Notes: generated by a model not told the origin, from the letters alone. DNA of 64,000 nucleotides from JACPPO01 sp965262505 (GCA_965262505.1 CBDHFM010000030.1:2356001-2420000); one strand, 5' to 3'. Positions 33,425-42,645 are shown, counted from the first letter of the stretch. Numbers and translations: made by a program.

Positions 33425-33577
33425 AAGCGGTTTCATAACCTCGTTGCGGGTGGCCGCGGACGGGGCCGCCCCGTTCGCGCCGCAGGCGCCACGCACGTGA
33501 CAAGTGGTTTGGGCGCCGAGCACGAATGGGGCTGTCCGCGGTCAGGACCCGCCTGGAGGGTATGAAACTGGTTCTAG
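33421..33577 (+). repeat. Palindromic dispersed repeat, copy 2
   Basis: 157 bp with 22-bp ends: left ctagaagcggtttcataacc, right reading inward ctagaaccagtttcatac. Interior as in copy 1: GC-rich arms ccgcggacgggg, ggcgcc pairs, small central hairpin. It lies between two convergent genes and carries the stop of the upstream gene. Position suggests a bidirectional terminator or insertion target at gene ends. Confidence 0.9.
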
Positions 33578-33602
33578 GGTAAGTCGGCCCGCGCCGGCGG
33601 AA

Positions 33603-34373
33603 TCAGCGCGTGCGCGGATGATCCTGAAAGAAGGACACGATCCGCTCGGAGGTCCCGCGCAGATAGACGTGACCACCGGAGTGGATCCAGGTCATGACCG
33701 GCGCGGGCGTGCCGGGTCCGTAGATCGCGCAACCGTCCCCGCAGCGCGTCGTCGTGGCGCCGACGCCGTTCACGTCGACGGCGACCTCTATCGCGGCCTC
33801 CTGATCCGCAAAGCTCACCTGCCGATCGCGCTCCCCGGCCACGTGAAAGAGCGGCCTCGGCTCTTCCGGCCGCACCGAGGGACGGAGACGGCCTGTCACC
33901 GGGGCGTAAGCGGCGAACACGCCGGGCCGCTCTGCCCAGAGCAGGTAGGTAAACATCCCACCGTTCGAGAAGCCGGTCGCATAGATCCGGTCGTCGTCGA
34001 CGTCATACGTCCTGCGCAGCGACGCGAGCGCCACGTCGACGAGCTTCAGGTCGCGGTCGAGGCCTTCGTCTCGCTCCACCTGCCAGCCGGTAAGGCCACC
34101 GCGAGTCTCGAGCCCCTGAAAGTACACGACGATTGCCTCGGGCCACGCCTGGTGAATATACGTGCGCTGAAAGTTCTGCATGTTGTCGCCGCGCCCGTGG
34201 AACGACAGGACCAGCGGCACGCTTCCGCCTTCACGTGACGCGGCCGGCGCGTAGACGATGGCTTCGCGTGTCTGGCCGTCGACCTGCCACCGCATGACCT
34301 CCGCCGAAGCCCCGCGGGCACCGAGGAGCAGCAGCAGGCCGACCAGACCGGCGTGCGTCAGGCGCACGTGCAT
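33603..34373 (-). CDS. Exported PHB-depolymerase-like (LpqC-type) esterase
   Basis: 256 residues. Signal peptide LTHAGLVGLLLLLGARGASA. Polyhydroxybutyrate depolymerase/feruloyl esterase fold: LVLSFHGRGDNM oxyanion segment, ATGFSNGGMFTYLL nucleophile Ser, late FHVAGERDRQVSF acid and SGGHVYLRGT with the final His. Hydrolyses esters such as hydroxyalkanoate or feruloyl groups outside the cytoplasm; real substrate unknown. Convergent with the MBL gene across palindromic copy 2. Followed by amidohydrolase genes in the same strand but 54 bp away and probably separate. Confidence 0.85.
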   Translation of the reverse strand: MHVRLTHAGLVGLLLLLGARGASAEVMRWQVDGQTREAIVYAPAASREGGSVPLVLSFHGRGDNMQNFQRTYIHQAWPEAIVVYFQGLETRGGLTGWQVERDEGLDRDLKLVDVALASLRRTYDVDDDRIYATGFSNGGMFTYLLWAERPGVFAAYAPVTGRLRPSVRPEEPRPLFHVAGERDRQVSFADQEAAIEVAVDVNGVGATTTRCGDGCAIYGPGTPAPVMTWIHSGGHVYLRGTSERIVSFFQDHPRTR

Positions 34374-34427
34374 CCTTCCCTCACGTTCCCTCGCACTCCC
34401 CAGCGTTCCCCCAGCGTCCTCACGACG

Positions 34428-35738
34428 CTAGCGCCCACCACCGGCGGCGCCGCCAAAGCCCGCGCGCAGGCCGGCACGGTCGACGGCTGTGCCACGCATG
34501 TACACGGAATCGATGTTCCGGGTGTTGGTAATATCGTCCAGCGGATTCGCGTTGAGCACGATGAAGTCGGCGCTCTTGCCCGCCGCCACTGTCCCGAGGT
34601 CGGTGAGAGCCAGGAGCTCGGCTGAGTTGCGAGTCGCCGCGGTTATGACCTGCTGCGCCGACATCCCGGCCGCCACCATGTCCTCCATCTCCTGGTGAGA
34701 TCCCCACGGCCGGTTCCCGTCGGTGCCGAGGGCGATGCGGACGCCTGCCGCGCTCAGCTTGGCCAGGTTGCGCGCCTGGATGCCGTACGCCTCCTGCGCC
34801 TCCGGCCGATCGATCGCCGCTGCCTGCAGCTCCTGCAACTGGTCGGCGGGAACCGTTTCGCTCATCCAGCTGAGATCCGTGGCGACGCCTCGATCTGGCA
34901 GATTCGGCGCGAGGATGAGGTTGGGGCGCTCCTGGACGAGCGTGACAAACTCCTCGTCGATGTCGCGATCCCGCACGCCGTGTGCGAATGCGTCGAGGCC
35001 CGCACGCAGCAGCCCCTTCCCGTCCTCGAGCGTGAAGATGTGAGCGGTCACGCGAAGACCGTTCATGTGTGCCTCATCGATGATCGCGCCGTAGATCTCC
35101 GGCGACAGCTTCTCGTACATCCCGTCCCGGTCGTCGACCCAGATTTTGACCAGATCGACGTTCAGTTCGGCCAGTTCCCGGATCGCCTGCCGTCCTTCGT
35201 CTTCGGTCTCCACCCAGTACGGGGTGTCGTTCCTGCCGGGCTCCGGACCCGAGATCCCGCGCCCAGCCAGACGGAACCGGGAGGCATTCGGACCCGCGTC
35301 CTCGCGAATCTGGTACGGCACATCGCCGACTTCCCGCCCCATGCTCATGGTCGCCACTACCCCGTAGTAGGCCCTGCCCTGCAGATCCTCAATGAGTGTC
35401 TCGCGCGCGTCCGTGCGGAGGTGCGTGTGCGTGTCGATGATACCGGGCATCACCGTCTTGCCGCTCAGGTCGACGCGAGCCGCGCCCGCCGGCACCTCCA
35501 CGTCACCGGTGCTGCCGGTCTGGATGATCTGTCCGTCGCGGACGAGGAACGTGGCGTTTTCGATGGGTGCGCTGTCGTCGCCCATGATGAGCCGCGCCCC
35601 CTCGAACGCCGTGACACCGACTCCCTCCGCTGCCTGCTCGTTGTCCGCGCCGCCACAGGCCGCGACGAGGGGCAGGCCGGCGCACAGCAGACCGGCGAGG
35701 ACCAAGCTCTGACGTGATTCCAATTTCGGGATGCGCAT
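34428..35738 (-). CDS. Lipoprotein amidohydrolase (paralogue 2)
   Basis: 436 residues with lipobox LVAACGG. Metal site GIIDTHTHLRTD, carboxylated-Lys region LVKIWVDDRDG, VTAHIFTLED and FAHGVRDRDID (His), LGTDGNRP (Asp), then C-terminal GKSADFIVLNANPLDDI. Shares order and motifs with the protein at 31002-32309, so the two are paralogues. The C-terminus adds a Gly-rich tail ending GGAAGGGR. AAGGAG lies before ATG 35738. Downstream of the sugar dehydrogenase at 35771 by 32 bp and probably cotranscribed. Confidence 0.9.
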   Translation of the reverse strand: MRIPKLESRQSLVLAGLLCAGLPLVAACGGADNEQAAEGVGVTAFEGARLIMGDDSAPIENATFLVRDGQIIQTGSTGDVEVPAGAARVDLSGKTVMPGIIDTHTHLRTDARETLIEDLQGRAYYGVVATMSMGREVGDVPYQIREDAGPNASRFRLAGRGISGPEPGRNDTPYWVETEDEGRQAIRELAELNVDLVKIWVDDRDGMYEKLSPEIYGAIIDEAHMNGLRVTAHIFTLEDGKGLLRAGLDAFAHGVRDRDIDEEFVTLVQERPNLILAPNLPDRGVATDLSWMSETVPADQLQELQAAAIDRPEAQEAYGIQARNLAKLSAAGVRIALGTDGNRPWGSHQEMEDMVAAGMSAQQVITAATRNSAELLALTDLGTVAAGKSADFIVLNANPLDDITNTRNIDSVYMRGTAVDRAGLRAGFGGAAGGGR

Positions 35739-35770
35739 TGAAGTCTCCTTTACGCGTTACGCCTGCACTG

Positions 35771-37195
35771 TCACCGCGACGCGACCGCGTCCGGAACCAG
35801 CAGGCGGATCGTGCCGTCGTGCTTGTTGAGCAGAAAGACCTGATCGTCGGGGCCCGCAGCGTACCGCAAGTCCGCGCGCGTGACCGGCTGCTTGCCCTGT
35901 CTGACATTCTGCTCCCGGATGGCCTGGAGCAGTGTCTTCGATTCGCCGCCGTCGTTGAGCAGGATACGGCGGATGGCGTCCTGGCCGCCGCCCGGCAGCT
36001 CGTCGGCCTGAATGTAAAACATCTCGCCGCTGGGGAAGTCGCCGAACAGCACCAGGTTCGCGAGTTGCGGAATCGCGTCGCTGCGGTAGACGTGAACTCC
36101 GGTGATCGCGGACTGCGACTGAAGCAGTGGATCCAACTGTCCGTACTCCACAACCGGATACGTCATGCCGGCATCGCCGCGCTGGTTCGCGAGGCTCACG
36201 GCCTGGCGGCTGATGAACCCGAAGCTGCCTTCCCACGCGTTCCACCCAAGGTTGGCGCCGGCCGTCACGAGGCTGAGCTCCTCGACGATGTTCTGTCCGA
36301 TGTCGGCGAGGAACAGGTTCCCGTTCCGTGGATCCCAGCCGAACCGCTGCGGGTTGCGCACGCCATAGGCATAAATCTCGCCCAGCGTGCCGGCGTCTCC
36401 GTCGCTCGCGAACGGATTGCCGGCGGGAATGCCGTACTCGCCGTTGACGCCGCTCGAGCCGAGCGGGTCGATGCGCAGGACCTTGCCGTACGGCACGCCG
36501 AGGTTCTGGCCGACGCCGAGCGGGTCGCCGCCGCTGCCGCCGTCCGCGGCGCCCACGTACAGCAGGCCGAAGTCGGCGTCGCCTGGTGCGGCGAGCGGGT
36601 TGAAGCTCATATGACCCGCGTTGTGGTTGCCGAACGGCTGCTCGAGCCGGAGCAGCTTTCGTGGCGAGCCTCCGTCGTAGGTCGCGGCCGCGGGACTCGT
36701 GGCGGTCCATTCGAGCAGGACCGTGGCGTGTGTGTTGCCTCCCCCGCCCGGTTCAAAATCGGGCTCCGGTTCGGTGTCGGTGGTGTCGGTCCAGGTGTAG
36801 AGCTTGCCGAAGCCGGGCGTGCCGGACTGGTTGAACTGCGGATGCATCGCGAAGCTCTGAAAGCCCCGCTCCCTGCCCGACGATTCCACGCTCACGCCCC
36901 AGTTGGGGGCGTTGATGTCGAGATACGGTGTGACGGTGCGGCCGTCGTAGCTGACGGTATGGATCGGGCCGCGCATGTCGTTGACGAACAGGCGGCGCGT
37001 CCCTGGCTCGTCGACCAGGAGCATCATGCGCGCCGCCTCGCCATCAACGTCGGGAATCGACGCGAATTCCACGAACCTGACCCGAATGACGCCCTCCGTC
37101 GCGGCGATCGGCGTCGGAAACGGGTCGGTGGGCGTCTGGGCCAGTGCCGGGAGCGCCAGGAGCAGCGCCATTACCGCTACGCGTGTCATAGCCAT
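35771..37195 (-). CDS. PQQ-dependent sugar dehydrogenase with extended propeller
   Basis: 474 residues, signal peptide TRVAVMALLLALPALAQ. Soluble glucose dehydrogenase-type propeller: FASIPDVDGEAARMMLLVDEPG, RGFQSFAMHPQF, NHNAGHMSFNPL, YAYGVRNPQRFGWDPRNGNLFLADIGQN. The conserved His, Arg and Asp near PQQ fit this family. Unlike the protein at 14113, it has extra loops and no match near the N-terminus, so the two are distant. Upstream and probably cotranscribed with the amidohydrolase lipoprotein. Confidence 0.88.
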   Translation of the reverse strand: MAMTRVAVMALLLALPALAQTPTDPFPTPIAATEGVIRVRFVEFASIPDVDGEAARMMLLVDEPGTRRLFVNDMRGPIHTVSYDGRTVTPYLDINAPNWGVSVESSGRERGFQSFAMHPQFNQSGTPGFGKLYTWTDTTDTEPEPDFEPGGGGNTHATVLLEWTATSPAAATYDGGSPRKLLRLEQPFGNHNAGHMSFNPLAAPGDADFGLLYVGAADGGSGGDPLGVGQNLGVPYGKVLRIDPLGSSGVNGEYGIPAGNPFASDGDAGTLGEIYAYGVRNPQRFGWDPRNGNLFLADIGQNIVEELSLVTAGANLGWNAWEGSFGFISRQAVSLANQRGDAGMTYPVVEYGQLDPLLQSQSAITGVHVYRSDAIPQLANLVLFGDFPSGEMFYIQADELPGGGQDAIRRILLNDGGESKTLLQAIREQNVRQGKQPVTRADLRYAAGPDDQVFLLNKHDGTIRLLVPDAVASR

Positions 37196-37285
37196 GGCCG
37201 TTCTTATACCGCAACAACTCCTGGCATGCCAGACCCGGCGAGGCGGTCGGACGCTGCCCTGGACGGGCAGTTTACAGCCATCCCC

Positions 37286-38230
37286 TCACCCCCCACACCT
37301 CACCCCTGCGGGGGGGCCACTGGCGTGCAGCGCGAGGATGTCCCACACCGCACGATTGGCCGGCGTCGCCACGCCGACCTCCTGACCGAGTTGAACCACT
37401 CCCCCGGACAGCCACGGAACTTCAAGCGGCTTCCCGCCGTTCAGATCGTGGTGCATGGATGACGTCATGTCGGCGGCCATCGTGTCAACGAAAGCGAGCC
37501 GCTGGTCGGCATAATCTTCTGCCAGATTGACGCCGTGCGCACGGCCGACGGCCAACGTTTCCTTCATCAAGTCATGCAGGAACGCCCGCGTCCGCGGATG
37601 CTCGCGAATCGGGCCTATCGTCGAGCGCATGGTCGTCGTCGAGCCCGACAGTCCGACGAGGAAGACATATTTTTCCCAGAGCGCCCGGCGGATGTCGTCC
37701 GAGATCTCCGCCTTGAGGCCCGCGCGGAGCAGCGCTTCATGCAGTGCTTCAACGCGCTCGGAGCGCCGGCCGTCGTACTCGCCGAGGATGCACCGTTGCA
37801 TCGTGCCGGTCTGACGGATCACACCCGGCCGCGCGATCTGTGCCGCCACGTAGACTACGCTCCCGATCACCGTCGCTTCTCCGAACGCGCGACGCAGGAT
37901 GTCGTCCTTGATCACACCGTTCTGCACAGACACGACGGCCGTCTTCGGTCCGACCAGTGGCGCGACCGCGCGGATCGCCGCGTCGGTATCCCATAGTTTG
38001 ACCGCGATCAACACGAAGTCGGCAACGCCAATCGTGGCCGGGTTATCCGTGACCGTGACCCGCGGGACGTGAATGGGCTCGTGCGGTGCACTCTCGATAG
38101 TGAGCCCGTGCTCGCGCATCGCGACCAGGTGTGAGCCGCGCGCGATGAACGAGACGTCGTACCCGGCGTAGGCGAGGTGGCCGCCGTAGAAGCCTCCAAC
38201 ACCGCCTGAGCCCATGACCGCGATCTTCAT
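37286..38230 (-). CDS. panE: 2-Dehydropantoate 2-reductase
   Basis: 314 residues from ATG 38230 (an upstream ATG at 38275 gives an unlikely tail). Starts with the NADPH motif MKIAVMGSGGVGGFYGG, continues VLIAVKLWDT and VSVQNGVI, and has the catalytic region with LWEKYVFL and later GGKPLEVPWLSG. Reduces ketopantoate to pantoate in pantothenate synthesis. Family members also act on other ketoacids, so the role is probable rather than proven. Single gene with no other pantothenate gene nearby. Confidence 0.9.
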   Translation of the reverse strand: MKIAVMGSGGVGGFYGGHLAYAGYDVSFIARGSHLVAMREHGLTIESAPHEPIHVPRVTVTDNPATIGVADFVLIAVKLWDTDAAIRAVAPLVGPKTAVVSVQNGVIKDDILRRAFGEATVIGSVVYVAAQIARPGVIRQTGTMQRCILGEYDGRRSERVEALHEALLRAGLKAEISDDIRRALWEKYVFLVGLSGSTTTMRSTIGPIREHPRTRAFLHDLMKETLAVGRAHGVNLAEDYADQRLAFVDTMAADMTSSMHHDLNGGKPLEVPWLSGGVVQLGQEVGVATPANRAVWDILALHASGPPAGVRCGG

Positions 38231-38289
38231 CTTCTGATGCCCCTGTCCGACAGGCGATGGCTGAGCATAGCGCACCAGATGCGGCGCAG

Positions 38290-38353
38290 TGCCTGTTCAA
38301 CGAGTTGCCTGTTTAACGAGTTGCCTGTTTAACGAATGGCTGTTTGACGAGGA
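38290..38353 (+). repeat. 16-bp tandem repeat between divergent genes
   Basis: Four units of 16 bp, tgcctgttYaacgaRt, at 38290, 38306, 38322 and a degenerate one at 38338 (ggctgtttgacgagga). They fill the space between panE and the NamZ-like gene and may carry a regulator site or reflect slippage. Confidence 0.8.
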
Positions 38354-38423
38354 CGCATGCGGATGAGAGACTCGCCGAGGCCATGGCAGCTCCCCGGAGA
38401 TTTTTCGTGAGACCGAGCTGACA

Positions 38424-39614
38424 ATGGCACGCAGACCCGACGCGACGGTTGGCGCGGTGCGTCTTGGTTCCGACGTCCTGATCGGATCGCCGCGCCTTCG
38501 TGGCGCCCGCGTCGGCATCGTCTGCAATCACGCGTCGGTTGACCACGCCTTCCGGCACATCGTCGATCGGCTCGCGGACGCCCCTGGCGTGCAGGTGGCG
38601 GCCATTTTCAGCCCGCAGCATGGCTTCCGGTCCGACGTGCAGGACAACATGGTCGAAACGCCGCATCACGCCGACGCGGCGCGACGCGTGCCGGTGTACT
38701 CGCTGTACAGCGACACCCGCGAGCCGACGGCTGAGATGCTCCATGGGATCGACGTCCTGGTGATCGACCTCCAGGACATTGGGGCGCGGATCTACACCTA
38801 CATCTACACGATGGCGAATTGCCTGCGCGCTGCCGCTCGCCATGACGTGGCCGTCATCGTGTGCGACCGGCCGAATCCGATCGGAGGCGTCCAGGTCGAA
38901 GGCGCCGCGCTGTTGGCCGGATTCGAGTCGTTCGTGGGCCAGTTCCCGATCCCGATGCGGCACGGGATGACAATCGGCGAACTGTCGGCGCTCTTCAACG
39001 AGCATGGTGGCATCGGGGCGTCGCTCGAGATCGCTCCGATGGAACGCTGGCATCGGCGGCTCTACGCGGATCAGACCGGGTTGCCCTGGGTCCTGCCATC
39101 ACCGAACATGCCGACGCTCGATACGGCGATCGTGTTCCCCGGCACGGTGCTGTTCGAAGGCACCCTCCTGTCCGAAGGACGCGGCACGACGCGACCGTTC
39201 GAGCTCGTGGGAGCGCCGGGGATTGACGCGGACGCGTTTGCCGCGGCGATGAACGACCTCGGTCTCCCGGGAGCCTGCTTCAGGCCGGCCGCGTTTCAAC
39301 CGACCTTCCAGAAACACGCGCAGCAGACGTGTGGGGGCTGCCAGATCCATGTTACCGATCGGGACGACTTCCGGCCGGTCATGACCGGAGTGGCGCTTCT
39401 CGACATGTTCCACCGGTTCGATCCCGTCGGATTTGCCTGGAGGCCGCCTCCGTACGAATACGAGCATCTCAAGCTGCCCATCGACATCCTGTCGGGATCG
39501 GATGCGCTTCGCGCCGATATCGAGTCGGGCAGGCCGCTGCAGGACCTCGTGGCGCGTTGGCGCGAAGACGAAGACGCGTTCGAGCGGCTGCGCGCGCCGT
39601 ATCTGCTGTACTAG
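38424..39614 (+). CDS. NamZ-like exo-beta-N-acetylmuramidase family protein (DUF1343)
   Basis: 396 residues without signal peptide. DUF1343 landmarks: RVGIVCNHASVD, IFSPQHGFR, VYSLYSDTREPT, DVLVIDLQDIGARIYTYIYTM, VIVCDRPNPIGG, PMRHGMTIGELSALFN, and FPGTVLFEGTLLSEGRGTTRPFELVGAP. NamZ enzymes remove N-acetylmuramic acid from the non-reducing end of peptidoglycan fragments. Absence of an export signal suggests cytoplasmic recycling or a missed upstream start. The last codon TAG lies inside palindromic copy 3. Confidence 0.88.
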   Translation: MARRPDATVGAVRLGSDVLIGSPRLRGARVGIVCNHASVDHAFRHIVDRLADAPGVQVAAIFSPQHGFRSDVQDNMVETPHHADAARRVPVYSLYSDTREPTAEMLHGIDVLVIDLQDIGARIYTYIYTMANCLRAAARHDVAVIVCDRPNPIGGVQVEGAALLAGFESFVGQFPIPMRHGMTIGELSALFNEHGGIGASLEIAPMERWHRRLYADQTGLPWVLPSPNMPTLDTAIVFPGTVLFEGTLLSEGRGTTRPFELVGAPGIDADAFAAAMNDLGLPGACFRPAAFQPTFQKHAQQTCGGCQIHVTDRDDFRPVMTGVALLDMFHRFDPVGFAWRPPPYEYEHLKLPIDILSGSDALRADIESGRPLQDLVARWREDEDAFERLRAPYLLY

Positions 39615-39752
39615 AACCGGTTTCATAACCTCGTCGCGGGTGGCCGCGGACAGCCCCGTTCGCGCCGCAGGCGCCCCACCCGTAACAGGTGCTTTTGGCG
39701 CCGAGCACGAACGAGGCTGTCCGCGGTCAGGACCCGCCTGGAGGTTATGAAT
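39611..39752 (+). repeat. Palindromic dispersed repeat, copy 3
   Basis: Starts with ctagaaccggtttcataacc and ends gaggttatgaa (39741-39751). The arms are the best paired of the four copies (ccgcggacagccccgttcg against cgaacgaggctgtccgcgg). The outer right extension is degraded. Lies between the convergent NamZ-like and LOG-family genes and contains the stop codon of the first. Confidence 0.9.
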
Positions 39753-39758
39753 TGCCGG

Positions 39759-40613
39759 TCACGCTCCGATCTTGGCGATTCCCGGTGCCTTCATCTCCTG
39801 CGGCGTGGCCGGCTCCAGATGGTGCGCGGTCAGATGGCCCTTCAGCAACTCGAAGGCCTCCTGGGGCGTGTCGGCGCGATGAAGCTGGCGAATGTCGCGC
39901 GCGTCAATCGCTCCCCATTCCAGCAGAGGTTCGAAATCGAGGATGGCGTTCCAGTAGTCCGAGCCGTAGAGGATGATCTGAATCTGCTTGGCGAGCTTTT
40001 CGGTCTGCATCAGCGTGAGAATCTCGGCCATCTCGTCGAGCGTGCCGAAGCCCCCGGGAAAGATCACCAGCGCCTTGGCGAGATAGGCGAACCAGAACTT
40101 CCGCATGAAGAAGTAACGGAACTCGAAGTGGAGCCCCTCCGTGATATAGGGGTTCGGTCCCTGCTCGGACGGGAGCCTGATGTTGAGGCCGACCGTCTTG
40201 CCCCCGGCCTCCTTCGCGCCCCGGTTGGCCGCCTCCATGATGCCGGGGCCGCCGCCGGAGGTCACGACGAAGCGGGAAGCGGTTGATCCGAGCGTGAGCG
40301 ACCACCTGGTCAGCAGCCCGGCCAGCTCGCGGGCCTCCTCGTAATACCGCGACCACTCCACCGCTTTCCGCCCCCGCACGACGCGCTCGTCCGATTCGCC
40401 GCCGCCGCCAACCCGGCGGCGAAGCAGGCGCAAGAGCGCCTGCTTCGCTCTCTGACGGCTGTGGACCCGTGCGAAGCCAAAAAACACCACGGTGTCCTGT
40501 ATGTTCTGCGCCTGGAACCGGGCCAGCGGTTCGAGATACTCGGCCAGGATTCGGAGGGGTCGGGCTTCCTCACTGTCGAGGAATTCATGATCGCGATAGG
40601 CGAGTGGCTGCAT
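39759..40613 (-). CDS. LOG-family (TIGR00730) nucleotide phosphoribohydrolase-like protein
   Basis: 284 residues, Rossmann fold with the family signature SGGGPGIMEAANRGAKEAGG and late PGGFGTLDEMAEIL, the PGGxGTxxE active-site motif. LOG proteins cleave nucleoside 5'-monophosphates and are often misnamed lysine decarboxylases. An N-terminal extension (residues 1-90) makes it longer than plant LOGs and nearer the larger bacterial group. Physiological substrate unknown. Stop is 7 bp past palindromic copy 3. Confidence 0.9.
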   Translation of the reverse strand: MQPLAYRDHEFLDSEEARPLRILAEYLEPLARFQAQNIQDTVVFFGFARVHSRQRAKQALLRLLRRRVGGGGESDERVVRGRKAVEWSRYYEEARELAGLLTRWSLTLGSTASRFVVTSGGGPGIMEAANRGAKEAGGKTVGLNIRLPSEQGPNPYITEGLHFEFRYFFMRKFWFAYLAKALVIFPGGFGTLDEMAEILTLMQTEKLAKQIQIILYGSDYWNAILDFEPLLEWGAIDARDIRQLHRADTPQEAFELLKGHLTAHHLEPATPQEMKAPGIAKIGA

Positions 40614-40717
40614 TCAGCGATTATCAAATGCAAGACGCCAAATGTGAAATGCTAACCTCCTCTACTGCGGCTAGTGTCTTGTAGCCCGTTTGGCGTTTTG
40701 CTTCGGCCTGTATCTCT

Positions 40718-41185
40718 ATGCGCGAATTCGCTCACAGTCTCATTATCGACGCACCGCCTGCCGCCGTCCTGGACGCGTTTTTCGACGCCGAGGCGCTGCA
40801 GATCTGGTGGGAGGTCTCACACGCGGTCTGCGTTCCGCGACCTCTTGGCAGCTATGCCTTGGAGTGGGAAACCACTGAGTCGCGCGATGAGCTGCTCGGG
40901 CCCCTGGGGGGCGCGTTCCACGGCACCGTCATCGAGTTCGAAGTCGGGCGCGAGTTCTTCGTGGCCGATGCCTACTGGATACCGCCTGAAGGCGATCCCA
41001 TCGGTCCCATGGCGCTGGAGGCCGTCTGCAGGCCGGATGGGGACCGCACGCTGCTACTCGTGCGTCAGTCGGGATACGAGGAGAGCAGCCCGCGCTGGGA
41101 GAGGTATTACGACATCGTGTCGGCCGGGTGGATACCGACGCTCGACTCGCTGAAGAAATATCTGGAAGATCGCTGGGCCGGTTGA
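40718..41185 (+). CDS. SRPBCC/START-domain protein
   Basis: 155 residues, entire length one SRPBCC helix-grip fold (FAHSLIIDAPPAAVLDAFFDAEALQIWWEV, LGSYALEWETTESR, WERYYDIVSAGWIPTLDSLKKYLE). It resembles the Aha1-like or polyketide cyclase-like group, a ligand-binding pocket without known catalysis here. Convergent with pyruvate kinase, 7 bp apart. Role unknown. Confidence 0.85.
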   Translation: MREFAHSLIIDAPPAAVLDAFFDAEALQIWWEVSHAVCVPRPLGSYALEWETTESRDELLGPLGGAFHGTVIEFEVGREFFVADAYWIPPEGDPIGPMALEAVCRPDGDRTLLLVRQSGYEESSPRWERYYDIVSAGWIPTLDSLKKYLEDRWAG

Positions 41186-41192
41186 TGTGGTC

Positions 41193-42608
41193 CTAAACCT
41201 GCTGCAGCTTGAGAAAATTCGACGGCCCGCGAGCAAGATCACGCGTGATGCTGACGAGCACGATCACGGATGACGCGGGAATGGACCCGCGCGCCACGAG
41301 CATCTCCCCGATGCGACCGGCCGCTTCGGCGAGGTCGCCGCTGAGATCCACCAGCACGGGCATGACGCCCCGGGCCAGGGCGAGCCGTCGAGCGATCTCC
41401 GGCTGGTCGGTCGCCGCATAGATAGGGACCCGCGGCCGCAACGCGGACAACAGCCGCGCTGTCTTGCCTCCGTGTGTCATCGCGACGATCGCACTGGCGT
41501 CCCCGCGCGCCGCCAGCGTGACCGCGGCTTCGCAGATCGCGCGCCCATGGCCGCCAAGCACGCGCGAATCCTGGAGCGTGGCCAGTCCGGCCGGCGGCAT
41601 CGCCTCCGCGTCGCGAATGATGGCGTCGAGCGTCTGGACGGCCCTGATCGGATAGAGGCCGATGGCGGTTTCGCCTGCGAGCATGATGGCGTCGACGCCG
41701 GTGTCCACGGCGTAGGCGGCATCACTGACCTCCGCACGCGTCGGTCGAGGTTCGGCTCGCATCGACTCCAGGACCTGCGTCGCGACGATCACCGGGACGC
41801 CGAGCGCGGCGGCCCGCCGTGTCACCTTCTTCTGTACGTGTGGGACGTGCTCGAGCGGCAACTCCAGCCCCAGGTCACCCCGCGCCACCATGACGGCGTC
41901 GGCTTCCTCGAGAATCTCCTCAATGCGCGACACCGCCTCGGGACGCTCGAGCTTGGCCACCAGCGACAGCTGCGGTGCACCTGACTCGCGAAGTTTCTGG
42001 CGTGCCACTCTGAGATCGGAGGCGCCGCGTACGAAACTCAAGGCGACGAGGTCCACGCCGGCGCGAACCCCGAAGTCGAGGTCCTCAATGTCCTTCTGCG
42101 TCAGGCCTCCGGACGGCAGCACAACGCCCGGCGCGTTGATGCCTTTGTGCTCGCCGAGCACCCCGCCGTAGACGACGACCGTTCGAATACTGTCTCCGCC
42201 TGCCTCCTCCACCCGCAACTGCAACCTGCCGTCGTCCAACAACAGCGTATCGCCCGGGCGCACCGCCCCGGGCAGGTCGGCGTAGCTCGTTGACACGCGG
42301 CCTGGCCCGCCGACAAGATTTCCTACGACGATCTGGAGTTCGTCACCTTCGCGCAAGTGAATGGGCGCGCCGTCCGCCAGTAGACCCGTGCGGATCTTCG
42401 GGCCGGCGAGATCCTGCAGCACCGCCACACACCGCCCCCGCTGCTGCGCAGCGACTCGAATGCGCGTGAGCGATTCGCCGTGAGACTCATGAGTGCCGTG
42501 TGAAAAATTAAGGCGGAACACGTCGACGCCGGCGGCGACCAGTTCGTCGATGGCCGCCTCGCTGCTCGTCGCCGGGCCGACCGTGGCGATGATCTTCGTC
42601 TGCCTCAC
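41193..42608 (-). CDS. pyk: Pyruvate kinase
   Basis: 471 residues from GTG 42608, where the family starts (VRQTKIIATVGPATSSE); an upstream ATG at 42791 would read through a tandem repeat and is rejected. Signature motifs: FRLNFSHGTHESH, DLAGPKIRTG, VDLVALSFVRGASDL, MVARGDLGLELPLEHVP and RAEVSDAAYAVDTGVDAIMLAGETAIG. Converts phosphoenolpyruvate and ADP to pyruvate and ATP. C-terminal allosteric domain present. The 17-bp tandem repeat lies just upstream and may affect expression. Confidence 0.97.
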   Translation of the reverse strand: MRQTKIIATVGPATSSEAAIDELVAAGVDVFRLNFSHGTHESHGESLTRIRVAAQQRGRCVAVLQDLAGPKIRTGLLADGAPIHLREGDELQIVVGNLVGGPGRVSTSYADLPGAVRPGDTLLLDDGRLQLRVEEAGGDSIRTVVVYGGVLGEHKGINAPGVVLPSGGLTQKDIEDLDFGVRAGVDLVALSFVRGASDLRVARQKLRESGAPQLSLVAKLERPEAVSRIEEILEEADAVMVARGDLGLELPLEHVPHVQKKVTRRAAALGVPVIVATQVLESMRAEPRPTRAEVSDAAYAVDTGVDAIMLAGETAIGLYPIRAVQTLDAIIRDAEAMPPAGLATLQDSRVLGGHGRAICEAAVTLAARGDASAIVAMTHGGKTARLLSALRPRVPIYAATDQPEIARRLALARGVMPVLVDLSGDLAEAAGRIGEMLVARGSIPASSVIVLVSITRDLARGPSNFLKLQQV

Positions 42609-42645
42609 GATCGCCAGCTTACAATACGGGTCGGCAGTGCTGCGA

